From Streptomyces sp. CA-278952 (GTDB lineage: Bacteria; Actinomycetota; Actinomycetes; Streptomycetales; Streptomycetaceae): DNA of 64,000 bases. Positions within the stretch are counted from its first letter, which is position 1; the number at the start of each line of letters is the position of its first letter. Under the pieces are notes generated by a model. That model did not search any database. It was not told the DNA's origin and saw nothing but the letters and a program-made list of their open reading frames with translations. The stretch spans positions 3,844,001 through 3,908,000 of the forward strand of contig NZ_CP112880.1 of assembly GCF_028747205.1 (NCBI RefSeq), given 5' to 3'. A program made the position numbers and the translations under genes. Shown here piece after piece: positions 7,428 to 14,846 of the stretch.

Positions 7428-8612
7428 TCAGACCGCTCCGACCCAGTGGGCGAAGTGCGTCAGTCTTTCGCAGTCGGAGCGATGGAAGCGGCGAAGGTTT
7501 CGGGCGACCTCGCGCGCCCAAGGGTGCTCGCGCGTGTGCTGGGGTGCCGCAGCACGCGCCATCCGGAGGCTGGTGAAGGCCTCTACGGGGCGGCCTGCCC
7601 AATCCTGAGCCCTGGCAAGTTCGATGTAGAACCCGCTGCGGCGTTCGGCCGGCAGATCGATGCCCGGTGCCCATGCGGCAGCGGCGCGGAGAGCCCGGTC
7701 GGCGTGGTCAGGTCCGAGGCTGACCGCGACGGACACTTCGTGGATGCGCACACTTTCAGGCCCGAAGGCCGTGCCCAGGTAGCGGTCCTCTCGGCCGACT
7801 TGTTTGCCTAGCTGTCGGGCATGGGTCAGGTGAGTGTCGGCCGCCCCTACGTTCTGGGCGCGGCTCGCGATCACTGCGGCCCTCATGTGGAGTGCTCCGC
7901 GAGCGGCTGCCTGCGTGCGCCCGTCCGGTGGCGGGGCGGCCTCGATGGCCTGCTCCAGCGCTACCAGGCCGGCTGCGTGAGCGCGGGCGGCGAAGAACGT
8001 CTCGGCGCGAACGTACGAGGCGGTCGCCTGGACGAGAGGGTCCGCAGCACGGTCGGCTGCCCAGCGCATCAGGTCGATGAGGCGCGCGGAGAGGTCGTGT
8101 GCCCCGTGCTTGTAGGCGACGGCATCGGCGGTTCGAGCAGCGGAGGCCAGCATCCGCGCGGCATCCTGGTGTTCGGCACCGGGCGCAGTATGGACGTACC
8201 GAATCGCATCGGTCAGCAGACCAGGGATGACGGTAGCGATCCGGCCGTACTGGGCGGCGAGACGCCAGCCCACCGCCGTGATGATCCCATCGGCCAGTTC
8301 TTCCGGCCCACGCGCCGGTGGGCCCAGGGCCAGGTCGTAACCAGCGATCGCTTCCGACAGGGCAGGTAGCGCCCGATGGACACGTCGCTCCGTGCCGACG
8401 TGATCAGTGCGCAGACGCGTGACGTCCACCTCAAGGGCGTCCGCGATCGCTTCGAGCACCTCGTCGCTGGGTCGGCGTGCACCTCGCTCAACGGCGCGAA
8501 CCATGGCGTAGGACACATGGGAGGCCGTCGCAAGTTCGGTTTGGGTGTACCGGTGTGCACGGCGGCAGGCGGCGATGCGCCTGCCGATCTCGTGCGGGCT
8601 TTCGGAAGACAC
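7428..8612 (-). CDS. XRE-family transcriptional regulator with TPR-like C-terminal domain
   Basis: 394 residues. An N-terminal Cro/C1 helix-turn-helix at about residues 8-62 (RRIAACRRAHRYTQTELATA then SYAMVRAVERGARRPSDEVL) is followed by about 300 residues of Ala-rich helical repeats (for example ADPLVQATASYVRAETFFAA, TQAAARGALHMRAAVIASRA). This is the architecture of the large Streptomyces XRE family whose C-terminal helical array may sense a peptide or small ligand. It lies 94 bases upstream of, and on the same strand as, the five-gene coupled operon and is probably its regulator. No DUF397 partner is present, which separates it from the WhiJ-type pairs. Confidence 0.88.
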   Translation of the reverse strand: MSSESPHEIGRRIAACRRAHRYTQTELATASHVSYAMVRAVERGARRPSDEVLEAIADALEVDVTRLRTDHVGTERRVHRALPALSEAIAGYDLALGPPARGPEELADGIITAVGWRLAAQYGRIATVIPGLLTDAIRYVHTAPGAEHQDAARMLASAARTADAVAYKHGAHDLSARLIDLMRWAADRAADPLVQATASYVRAETFFAARAHAAGLVALEQAIEAAPPPDGRTQAAARGALHMRAAVIASRAQNVGAADTHLTHARQLGKQVGREDRYLGTAFGPESVRIHEVSVAVSLGPDHADRALRAAAAWAPGIDLPAERRSGFYIELARAQDWAGRPVEAFTSLRMARAAAPQHTREHPWAREVARNLRRFHRSDCERLTHFAHWVGAV

Positions 8613-8656
8613 CCACTGACCGTACTCGCGCGATGACGTTGCGGAACCTGATTCTT

Positions 8657-9295
8657 CTACTTCTCGGCGATCGCGATGAGGTCTGTGAGCGACTGGATCA
8701 CCCAGTCGGCAGTCGCGTGCACCTGGTCGTCGGCGCCCCAGAGGTTCCCCCAGGGGCCGCGGCGGATGTGTGCGGTGCGAAGCCCGGCCCTGGCTGCGGG
8801 GAACGTGTCGTTCGCGGGGTGATCACCGACGTACACGGTGTCTATCGCGGGGACGCCGGACGCCTCCAGAACCTTTGCGAAGAACTCCGGCGAAGGCTTG
8901 GCGCAGCCCCACTCCTCGGAGGTTGCGACGAGATCGGCGGGCAGGTCGAGCGCCCGGAGCAACTCACCCGCGCGCACGGTCTGGTTGCCTGCGACGACGA
9001 CGCGCATCCCGAGTTGGCGTAGCTTCGCAAGCGTGGGTCGGACGTCTTCGTACAGGTCGGACTCATCAAGGTGCTCACCTCGTCCGGCTGCCTCGCGGGC
9101 CTCGTATTCGGCCGGGATGTCGATGCCCGGCTTCACCAGCTTCAGCGCTTCGGAATTGTCGAGCCGCTGGGCGGTCACGGCGCCGACAAGGGCGGACAGA
9201 GTATGTCTGGGGGTGCCTAGCCAGTCGGCCCAGGAACCCCAGTAGCGGTCGTCGCGGACGAGAGTCTCGCCTATGTCGAACACGAACGTCTTCAC
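8657..9295 (-). CDS. HAD-superfamily hydrolase
   Basis: 212 residues from GTG 9295. Motif I is FDIGETLV (about residues 5-12), motif II is around VVVAGNQT, a conserved Lys lies in CAKPSPEFF and motif IV is VGDHPANDTFPA, in the order of a HAD phosphatase with a C1-type cap. The second motif-I position is Gly-Glu (DIGET) in place of the classic DxD, as in many HAD-like proteins; phosphatase activity is likely but the substrate is unknown. It sits 44 bases upstream of the XRE gene on the same strand and could be its leading operon partner. Confidence 0.82.
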   Translation of the reverse strand: MKTFVFDIGETLVRDDRYWGSWADWLGTPRHTLSALVGAVTAQRLDNSEALKLVKPGIDIPAEYEAREAAGRGEHLDESDLYEDVRPTLAKLRQLGMRVVVAGNQTVRAGELLRALDLPADLVATSEEWGCAKPSPEFFAKVLEASGVPAIDTVYVGDHPANDTFPAARAGLRTAHIRRGPWGNLWGADDQVHATADWVIQSLTDLIAIAEK

Positions 9296-9523
9296 ATGTC
9301 GAGCCTAGGGGCGACAGGCAGGCATCGCGACATCCACTCGCCCACGGGCCAGTACTCCGTGGCACGATGCCCCCGGTCGCCCGAGACCATACGGAAATCC
9401 TGGTGCCGGTGGCCGAGGGGAACTGAGGACGGGCAGGGATCGCGGCGGCGCACCAGACACAGCCTCACAACTCCGGATCAGCGCAGGCAGATCCGCCTCG
9501 CCGAGGCGTGAGAGGAGAGGGTC

Positions 9524-10136
9524 GTGGCTGACGATCTGTCCGCAGTGGGCCGCTTCCTGTACGAGGCGGGCACGCTCAAGCAGACGCGGCGTACCGGCTG
9601 GTGGATGGCCGGGGTCCGTGATCCCGAGAGCGTTGCCGAGCACTCGTGGCGTACGGCGCTGATCGCCACATCCCCGCGAACCTGAGCGCGCGGCACCCGC
9701 GCGCGCCGTATACCTCGCCGTCCGGCACGAGAGACGGGAGACCGGGACCGGGGACGTGCACCACCCCGGGAAGAGGTACGCATCCGCCGGCGACCCGCAG
9801 GAAGCCACCGTCGACCAGACGGCCGGTATGCCCAAGGTACTGGCCTCGGCAGTGCGCGAAATAGTCGTGGAGTACGAGGCGCAGAAGTCGCCGGAGGCGG
9901 TCTGCGCCCGGGACGCGGACGAGCTGGAGTGCATGCTCCAGGGGATCGAATACAAGGCCCAGGGCTACGAGAACGCCCGGCGCTGGATCGACAACAGTCG
10001 AGTCCGCCTCGTCACCGAGACCGCCCACCGCCTGGCCGACGAACTTCTGGCGCAGGGGGGCCTTGATTGGCTGCGTAGCGCTCTTGGCGGGGGTAACGGG
10101 GAGGCCTCCCTCCGAAGCTCGGGTCCCGAACCCTGA
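9524..10136 (+). pseudogene. HD-domain hydrolase (YfbR/HDDC2-like), frameshifted
   Basis: GTG 9524 preceded by GAGAGGAGAGG opens a frame reading VADDLSAVGRFLYEAGTLKQ, then GWWMAGVRDPESVAEHSWRT, the canonical N-terminus of HD-domain 5'-deoxynucleotidase-like proteins including the first metal His (AEHSWRT). It stops at about 9684. The rest of the domain (DVHHPGKRYAS, EAVCARDADELECMLQGIEY, AQGYENARRWID) continues in the +1-shifted frame to 10136. The middle region, with the HD metal pair, is disturbed by a small deletion. The gene is almost certainly inactive. The original enzyme would dephosphorylate nucleoside monophosphates. Confidence 0.75.
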
Positions 10137-10255
10137 GCCTCGGGCTTCGGGCTTCGGGACGGTCGCGTCACTCTTCCGGGGGTACGTGAATGAGGCCCCG
10201 GCCCGAAGCTCGGGTGCCGGGACTCGGGCTTCGGGATGCGGGACCCGGGATTCGA
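10113..10255. repeat. Imperfect CGAAGCTCGGG / CGGGCTTCGGG repeats
   Basis: Several interspersed direct and inverted copies of CCGAAGCTCGGG and CGGGCTTCGGGA fill the end of the HD pseudogene and the following spacer, with the two main blocks at about 10113-10165 and 10200-10250. They can fold into multiple hairpins. With 10256-10468, this is the spacer before the winged-helix gene; apart from the GTCACG motifs I see nothing else in it. Confidence 0.65.
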
Positions 10256-10320
10256 GCGCCTTCCCTAACCGGTAGGTAGAAGAAGGGGTTTGGGGAAACC
10301 TCCCCTACCTCCCCGCCCCC

Positions 10321-10372
10321 GTCACGGTCAGCAAGTATGACTAATCGTGACAGCTTGCGGCACAGTGTCACG
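10321..10372. promoter_or_regulatory. Three GTCACG motifs upstream of winged-helix gene
   Basis: GTCACG occurs at 10321-10326 and 10367-10372 on the plus strand and as CGTGAC at 10346-10351, giving one inverted pair (10346-10372) and one more distal copy. The spacing of 25 and 21 bases is near two helical turns. Possible operator for the downstream gene; the regulator is unknown. Confidence 0.35.
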
Positions 10373-10468
10373 ACTGCTTACGGTGCGGGAACCAAACGAC
10401 CCCGACGCGGTGGTTGCACACCAGGCCGGGGTCTCACCACGAGATCGATAACCCAGAAAGCCGATCCC

Positions 10469-11581
10469 ATGGCTACCCAGCACACTAGCTCCGCCCTGCC
10501 CGCTCCCGCACGCTCCGCCGCGTACCCGATGGCCAAGCCCGGCTACGGCAAACGCTCCGCACCGGACCAACAGGCCCGTACGCGCCACGACTTCGCTCAC
10601 CTGCCTACCCGCGAGCGTTACGTCGCCGGGTTCATCGACCACCTCCCCGAGGGTGCCGCGATGAGCGTGAAGACCCTGGCCAAACAGCTCCCGCTCTACG
10701 GCCAGCAGGCCGTCTCCACGTCCCTGACCGACCTCTCCGTCGCCGGCCACCTGCGGCGCGTCCGATGCCCCGTCGGCGCGGGCGACGAAACGCGCTGGGT
10801 CTTCCGCACCTTCTGGTCGCGCACGGCCCGGGACAACGAGTGGTGGAACGCCTTCCTCGCCACCGAGCAGGCCGCCCTGGCCGCAGCCCCCGTACCGGAG
10901 GCGCCCGCCCTCGACACGGCACCGCCGCCACCGTGGGCCCCGGCCGAGGAACCGCCGCCTCCGCCCGCTCCGGAGCGCCCCGGTACCGATCAGGTCCCCG
11001 AACCCACCGCCGTACCGCACGTACCGCACCAGCGCACCCGCACCCCGGCCCAGGCCCCGGACACCGAGCCCGAGCCGCCCGCGCCGCCCCCGGCCACCGT
11101 TCATGCGGCGCCCCACGCCGTCGAAGTCGGCCCCGCCTACCTCGCGCTGGCCCGTCTCGGTCGTGCCGATCACCGGCTCGCCCTCTCCGCCGACGACTGC
11201 GCCGCCCTGGAAGCACAGGCAGCGGAATGGCTCGCGCGAGGCGTGAGCGTCGACTACCTGACCAGTGCGCTGACGGCGGGGCTCCCCGCAAAGGTCGACT
11301 TCCCCGTCGGCCTCCTCCGCCGCCGCCTCACCGACAAGATGCCTCCCCGGCTGCCCACCGCCGGGAGCCCCTCGGCCGACGCCTCGGCCCCCGCCCGCCA
11401 CCTCCTCGTGGAATGCGCGGACTGCGGCCGTCCCGGGCCCCCGCAAGCCCTCCCCGACGGCCTCTGCCGACCTTGCCGTACAGCTCACTCCGGAGCCGCC
11501 GAGGACTCGCCCCGCCCCTCCCAGATCGCCGATGCCAAGGCGCACATGACCAACCTCCGCGACCTGCTCAGATCAGTCTGA
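10469..11581 (+). CDS. Winged-helix (MarR-like) DNA-binding protein with C-terminal zinc finger
   Basis: 370 residues from ATG 10469; the ORF is open to 10337 but the earlier residues look like spacer. A winged-helix segment at about residues 42-112 (PTRERYVAGFIDHLPEGAAM then LTDLSVAGHLRRVRC) is followed by a long Pro-rich linker (about 140-235), a helical region (about 240-300) and a CxxC...CxxC finger (CADCGRPGP, LCRPC) near residue 325. Proteins of this design are frequent in Streptomyces accessory regions. The target is unknown. It is the last gene of the island before the conserved sigF block. Confidence 0.75.
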   Translation: MATQHTSSALPAPARSAAYPMAKPGYGKRSAPDQQARTRHDFAHLPTRERYVAGFIDHLPEGAAMSVKTLAKQLPLYGQQAVSTSLTDLSVAGHLRRVRCPVGAGDETRWVFRTFWSRTARDNEWWNAFLATEQAALAAAPVPEAPALDTAPPPPWAPAEEPPPPPAPERPGTDQVPEPTAVPHVPHQRTRTPAQAPDTEPEPPAPPPATVHAAPHAVEVGPAYLALARLGRADHRLALSADDCAALEAQAAEWLARGVSVDYLTSALTAGLPAKVDFPVGLLRRRLTDKMPPRLPTAGSPSADASAPARHLLVECADCGRPGPPQALPDGLCRPCRTAHSGAAEDSPRPSQIADAKAHMTNLRDLLRSV

Positions 11582-11706
11582 GCGCGACGACCTCTTCTGA
11601 CGCGCCCCGCGCGTGCGGAGCTGCTCACGGCCAGCCGCACGGCATCGCTCGCGGTCATTCCCCGGTCGCCGCCCGTGGTACTGCGGCAGGCGCCCGGGAA
11701 CAGCAG

Positions 11707-11749
11707 AGCGCCCGGTCGCCGTACAGAGGATGTACGGCGACCGGGCGCT
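11707..11749. terminator. 18-bp perfect hairpin downstream of winged-helix gene
   Basis: Arms 11707-11724 (AGCGCCCGGTCGCCGTAC) and 11732-11749 pair perfectly around a 7-base loop. There is no T-run, as usual for actinobacterial terminators. It lies 125 bases past the stop at 11581. Confidence 0.7.
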
Positions 11750-11768
11750 CCGGTTCACGGTTCAGGTC

Positions 11769-11805
11769 GGGGGAAGCGGCATCGGGGGGACAAGCCGCTT
11801 CCCCC
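11769..11805. repeat. 12-bp inverted repeat
   Basis: GGGGGAAGCGGC (11769-11780) and GCCGCTTCCCCC (11794-11805) pair perfectly around a 13-base loop. It is the second of three hairpins in series. Confidence 0.7.
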
Positions 11806-11810
11806 GGTGA

Positions 11811-11884
11811 GAACAGGGCCTGCTGGTCCTCCGCCGCGGTCAGGGGGGATCGCGCGGCGGTGACCCCACAGAGAGGCCCTGTTC
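11811..11884. repeat. Long nested inverted repeat
   Basis: Outer arms GAACAGGGCCT (11811-11821) and AGGCCCTGTTC (11874-11884); inner arms CCGCCGC (11831-11837) and GCGGCGG (11854-11860). Together they form a 74-base two-tier stem. No function is evident. Confidence 0.7.
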
Positions 11885-12089
11885 CGGCCCTCCGGGTCCT
11901 GCCTGGTCCCTTTGGGCTCGGTGTCCATCCTGCCGGGCGGCGGGAGCCGTGTGGTCGGGCGAAAGGCCTCGATGGTGGGGACGTAGGTCCTTAAAAGACG
12001 CATCAGTGATCGAGAACAGCCACCGGATACGGCCATCCGTGCGGATAGAATCGCCCGATCGCACATGGGGTCGACGGGGAGGCAGGATT

Positions 12090-12254
12090 GTGGCCAAGGC
12101 TAAGACGATCATCATCTACCTAGTGGTGGTCTTCGTGCTGTACACGATCATCATGTCTCCGCAGCGGGCCGCCGAGCTGGTCCAGGTAGGGTTCGAAGGC
12201 ATTTCCACCGCCGCGCAGAGCGTCGGTGACTTCATGTCAGAGCTGGTGAAGTAG
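12090..12254 (+). CDS. Small single-pass membrane protein
   Basis: 54 residues from GTG 12090, preceded by GGGGAGGCAGG. After VAKAK comes a strongly hydrophobic helix (TIIIYLVVVFVLYTIIM, residues 6-22), then a short amphipathic tail ending FMSELVK. I recall it as conserved just upstream of the Dabb/sigF genes in Streptomyces. The function is unknown. The next gene starts 10 bases after the stop, so they are probably co-transcribed. A longer reading upstream (from 11949) has no ribosome site and crosses the likely promoter. Confidence 0.78.
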   Translation: MAKAKTIIIYLVVVFVLYTIIMSPQRAAELVQVGFEGISTAAQSVGDFMSELVK

Positions 12255-12264
12255 GAGTAGTGCG

Positions 12265-12558
12265 ATGATCCGCCACCTGGTCCTTTTCAAGCTGAACGAC
12301 GGCGTCGAGCGGGACGACCCGCGCGTCGTCGCCGGGGACCGGGCCTTCCGGGAGCTGGAGGGGCAGGTTCCGGAGCTGGAGTTCTGGGAGTGCGCCTGGA
12401 ACATCACCGACCGGCCGATCGCGTACGACTACGCCATCAACTCCGCCGTCGCCGACGAGGAAGCGCTCAAGCGGTACATCGAGCACCCCGCCCACCAGGC
12501 CGCCGCCGGACAGTGGCGGGAATTCGCCACTTGGGTGATCGCCGACTACCCCTTCTGA
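12265..12558 (+). CDS. Dabb-family (stress-responsive A/B barrel) protein
   Basis: 97 residues, the full length of a single Dabb (PF07876) ferredoxin-like domain. The signature opening MIRHLVLFKLNDGVERDD and the closing YIEHPAHQAAAGQWREFA are typical of the family, which forms dimeric beta-barrels. Members include stress-induced plant proteins and small cyclases or decarboxylases, but most bacterial ones, like this one, have no known substrate. A good intrinsic terminator follows. Confidence 0.9.
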   Translation: MIRHLVLFKLNDGVERDDPRVVAGDRAFRELEGQVPELEFWECAWNITDRPIAYDYAINSAVADEEALKRYIEHPAHQAAAGQWREFATWVIADYPF

Positions 12559-12592
12559 CGTCTCCCCGGCGCCGGTTCGGTCCGGTCCCTGC

Positions 12593-12620
12593 AACCCCTC
12601 GCCCGTCGGGCGGGGGGTTT
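12593..12620 (+). terminator. Intrinsic terminator after Dabb gene
   Basis: An AACCCCTCGCCCG / CGGGCGGGGGGTT hairpin with a minimal loop is followed by TTTCCTTGTT. Confidence 0.8.
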
Positions 12621-12681
12621 CCTTGTTCCGTTTAAACCCTTATGACCTCAACACGGCACTTTGAGGTGCTTGCACACAGTG

Positions 12682-12689
12682 GACATGTC
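12682..12689. promoter_or_regulatory. GACATGTC palindrome upstream of sigF
   Basis: A perfect 8-bp palindrome 68 bases upstream of the sigF start. The same core appears twice upstream of the paralogous sigN (13752-13786), suggesting a shared regulator. Confidence 0.4.
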
Positions 12690-12756
12690 TTGTGATGCTA
12701 TGACCGCTTTTGACGGATGAGTTGACCGTAGTTGACCGCGAAGGGGTGGCGTCACC

Positions 12757-13662
12757 GTGCCGGCCAGTACAGCGCCTCAAGTGCCTCCCCAGACCGTCCA
12801 GACCGCCCAGACCGCCCAGACCGTCCAGACCGTCCAGACCGTCCGGGCCGAGGACATCCAGACCGAGACCCCGGACCCCTCCGCCAGGCCCGCCAGGACC
12901 CGCGGCGCCGACACCAGGGCGCTCACCCAGGTCCTCTTCGGCCAGCTCAAGAACCTGGAGCCGGGCACTCCGGAGCACGGGCGGGTCCGGGCCGCCCTCA
13001 TCGAGGCGAACCTGCCCCTCGTGCGGTACGCCGCGGCGCGGTTCCGCAGCCGCAACGAACCGATGGAGGACGTCGTCCAGGTCGGCACCATCGGCCTGAT
13101 CAACGCCATCGACCGGTTCGACCCGGACCGCGGGGTCCAGTTCCCCACGTTCGCGATGCCTACCGTCGTCGGCGAGATCAAGCGGTACTTCCGCGACAAC
13201 GTGCGCACCGTCCACGTCCCCCGCCGGCTGCACGAACTGTGGGTCCAGGTCACCGGCGCCACCGAGGACCTGACGACCGCCCACGGGCGGTCCCCGACCA
13301 CCGCCGAGATCGCCGAGCGGCTGAAGATCTCCGAGGATGAAGTGCTCGCCTGCATCGAGGCGGGGCGTTCGTACCACGCCACCTCCCTGGAGGCCGCCCA
13401 GGAGGGCGACGGGCTGCCCGGACTCCTCGACCGCCTCGGTTACGAGGACCCCGCGCTCGCGGGTGTCGAACACCGCGATCTCGTCCGGCACCTCCTCGTC
13501 CAGCTCCCCGAGCGCGAGCAGCGCATCCTCCTCCTGCGCTACTACAGCAACTTGACCCAGTCTCAGATCAGCGCGGAGCTGGGCGTCTCCCAGATGCATG
13601 TGTCAAGGCTTCTCGCCAGAAGTTTCGCCCGACTGAGATCCGCAAACAGGATCGAGGCGTAA
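12757..13662 (+). CDS. sigF: RNA polymerase sigma factor SigF (SigB/SigF/SigG group)
   Basis: 301 residues from GTG 12757 ([12 protein letters not shown]), preceded by AAGGGGTGG. Region 2 ([20 protein letters not shown], then [19 protein letters not shown]), region 3 and region 4 ([20 protein letters not shown], then [12 protein letters not shown]) are all present. The N-terminus and sequence match Streptomyces sigma-F as I remember it. In S. coelicolor sigma-F acts late in sporulation (spore wall and pigment) and its gene depends on the early sporulation sigma WhiG. The N-terminal tail carries a tandem QTV/QTA repeat. Confidence 0.95.
   Translation: MPASTAPQVPPQTVQTAQTAQTVQTVQTVRAEDIQTETPDPSARPARTRGADTRALTQVLFGQLKNLEPGTPEHGRVRAALIEANLPLVRYAAARFRSRNEPMEDVVQVGTIGLINAIDRFDPDRGVQFPTFAMPTVVGEIKRYFRDNVRTVHVPRRLHELWVQVTGATEDLTTAHGRSPTTAEIAERLKISEDEVLACIEAGRSYHATSLEAAQEGDGLPGLLDRLGYEDPALAGVEHRDLVRHLLVQLPEREQRILLLRYYSNLTQSQISAELGVSQMHVSRLLARSFARLRSANRIEA
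12790..12843 (+). repeat. 9-bp coding tandem repeat in sigF N-terminus
   Basis: Six copies of CAGACCG(T/C)C encode alternating Gln-Thr-Val/Ala in the unstructured N-terminal tail. Copy-number variation would keep the frame. Confidence 0.9.
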
Positions 13663-13751
13663 CCGGAACGGGTAGACCGTTCACAGAGCAGTTCTGACGG
13701 CATAAAAGGCCTACACCCCCTGTTTCCAGGGCGGATTCCCCGCTGACTTGT

Positions 13752-13786
13752 CGACATGTCACTACAGCGTGTTGCCGACATGTGAC
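13752..13786. promoter_or_regulatory. Paired CGACATGT motifs upstream of sigN
   Basis: CGACATGTCAC at 13752-13762 and CGACATGTGAC at 13776-13786, with 24 bases start to start. The gap is about two turns, so both would face the same side of the helix. Likely operator or activator sites of the sigN promoter region. Confidence 0.45.
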
Positions 13787-13896
13787 ATTCTGCTCGAAGC
13801 GCGTTTGCCGCAGCCCCGCCTCCGGTATTCAGGTGGAGGCTGCGTTCCTCCGATGGTCGCGGCCACCGCGACCGTCCGCGACCTCAAGGGGGTGGC

Positions 13897-14763
13897 ATGT
13901 CCGAAGAACAGGGCAGCTCGAAGGTGCTCACGCTCACGAAGAGCGTGCCGGCACCCGCCGTGCTCACCAGCTCGCCGGAAGCCATCGACACCCGTACGCT
14001 GTCCCGCTCCCTGTTCCTGCGGCTCGCCGCGCTCGGCCCCGCCTCGGGCCCCGAGGGAACGGACAGTCCGGAGCGGACCTACGTGCGGGACACACTGATC
14101 GAACTGAACCTCCCGCTGGTGCGGTACGCCGCGGCTCGGTTCCGCAGCCGCAACGAACCGATGGAGGACATCGTCCAGGTCGGCACGATCGGCCTGATCA
14201 AGGCGATCGACCGCTTCGACTGCGAACGGGGCGTCGAGTTCCCCACATTCGCGATGCCCACCGTCGTCGGCGAGATCAAGCGCTTCTTCCGCGACACCTC
14301 CTGGTCCGTGCGGGTCCCCCGCCGCCTCCAGGAGCTGCGGCTCGCCCTGACCAAGACCAGCGACGAGCTGGCGCAGAAGCTCGACCGCTCGCCGACCGTG
14401 CCGGAGCTGGCCCGCGCGCTCGGGGTCTCCGAGGAGGACGTGGTCGACGGTCTCGCCGTCGGCAACGCCTACACCGCCTCCTCCCTGGACTCCCCCTCCC
14501 CCGAGGACGACGGCGGAGAGGGCTCCCTCGCCGACCGCCTCGGGTACGAGGACTCGGCGCTGGAGGGCGTCGAGTACCGCGAGTCGCTCAAGCCGCTGCT
14601 GGCCAAGCTCGCCCCGCGCGAGCGCCAGATCATCATGCTGCGGTTCTTCGCGAACATGACGCAGTCGCAGATCGGCGAGGAGGTCGGCATCTCCCAGATG
14701 CACGTCTCCCGGCTGCTGACCCGCACACTCGCGCAGCTCAGGGAAGGGCTCATCGCGGACTGA
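13897..14763 (+). CDS. sigN: RNA polymerase sigma factor SigN (SigB-like)
   Basis: 288 residues from ATG 13897 with AAGGGGG upstream. It is a close paralogue of SigF: region 2 [20 protein letters not shown] and [19 protein letters not shown], region 4 LAPRERQIIMLRFFANMTQS and [16 protein letters not shown]. Tandem placement directly downstream of sigF matches the S. coelicolor arrangement in which sigma-N acts in a subapical stem domain of aerial hyphae. The symbol is given on synteny and sequence. Confidence 0.85.
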   Translation: MSEEQGSSKVLTLTKSVPAPAVLTSSPEAIDTRTLSRSLFLRLAALGPASGPEGTDSPERTYVRDTLIELNLPLVRYAAARFRSRNEPMEDIVQVGTIGLIKAIDRFDCERGVEFPTFAMPTVVGEIKRFFRDTSWSVRVPRRLQELRLALTKTSDELAQKLDRSPTVPELARALGVSEEDVVDGLAVGNAYTASSLDSPSPEDDGGEGSLADRLGYEDSALEGVEYRESLKPLLAKLAPRERQIIMLRFFANMTQSQIGEEVGISQMHVSRLLTRTLAQLREGLIAD

Positions 14764-14846
14764 AGCCGGTCGGCCGAGTCCGCCCGGACTCCGCCGGTCC
14801 CTGCACCGGGGTTCAGATTTGACGGCCCGTCAGCCACACTGGCGCG

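Larger units (their letters stand above)
11582..12089. other. Structured intergenic region at island right edge
   Basis: 508 bases without a supported gene. Three consecutive strong hairpins occupy 11707-11884 (annotated separately). The remainder (11885-12089) is unremarkable apart from TAGAAT at 12046-12051, a possible -10 hexamer for the small membrane protein; no convincing -35 is present at the right distance. Confidence 0.55.

Noticed and set aside
13800..13850. GCAGCC...GGCTGC hairpin upstream of sigN
   Set aside because: Arms are interrupted and no T-run follows; not strong enough to call a terminator of sigF.
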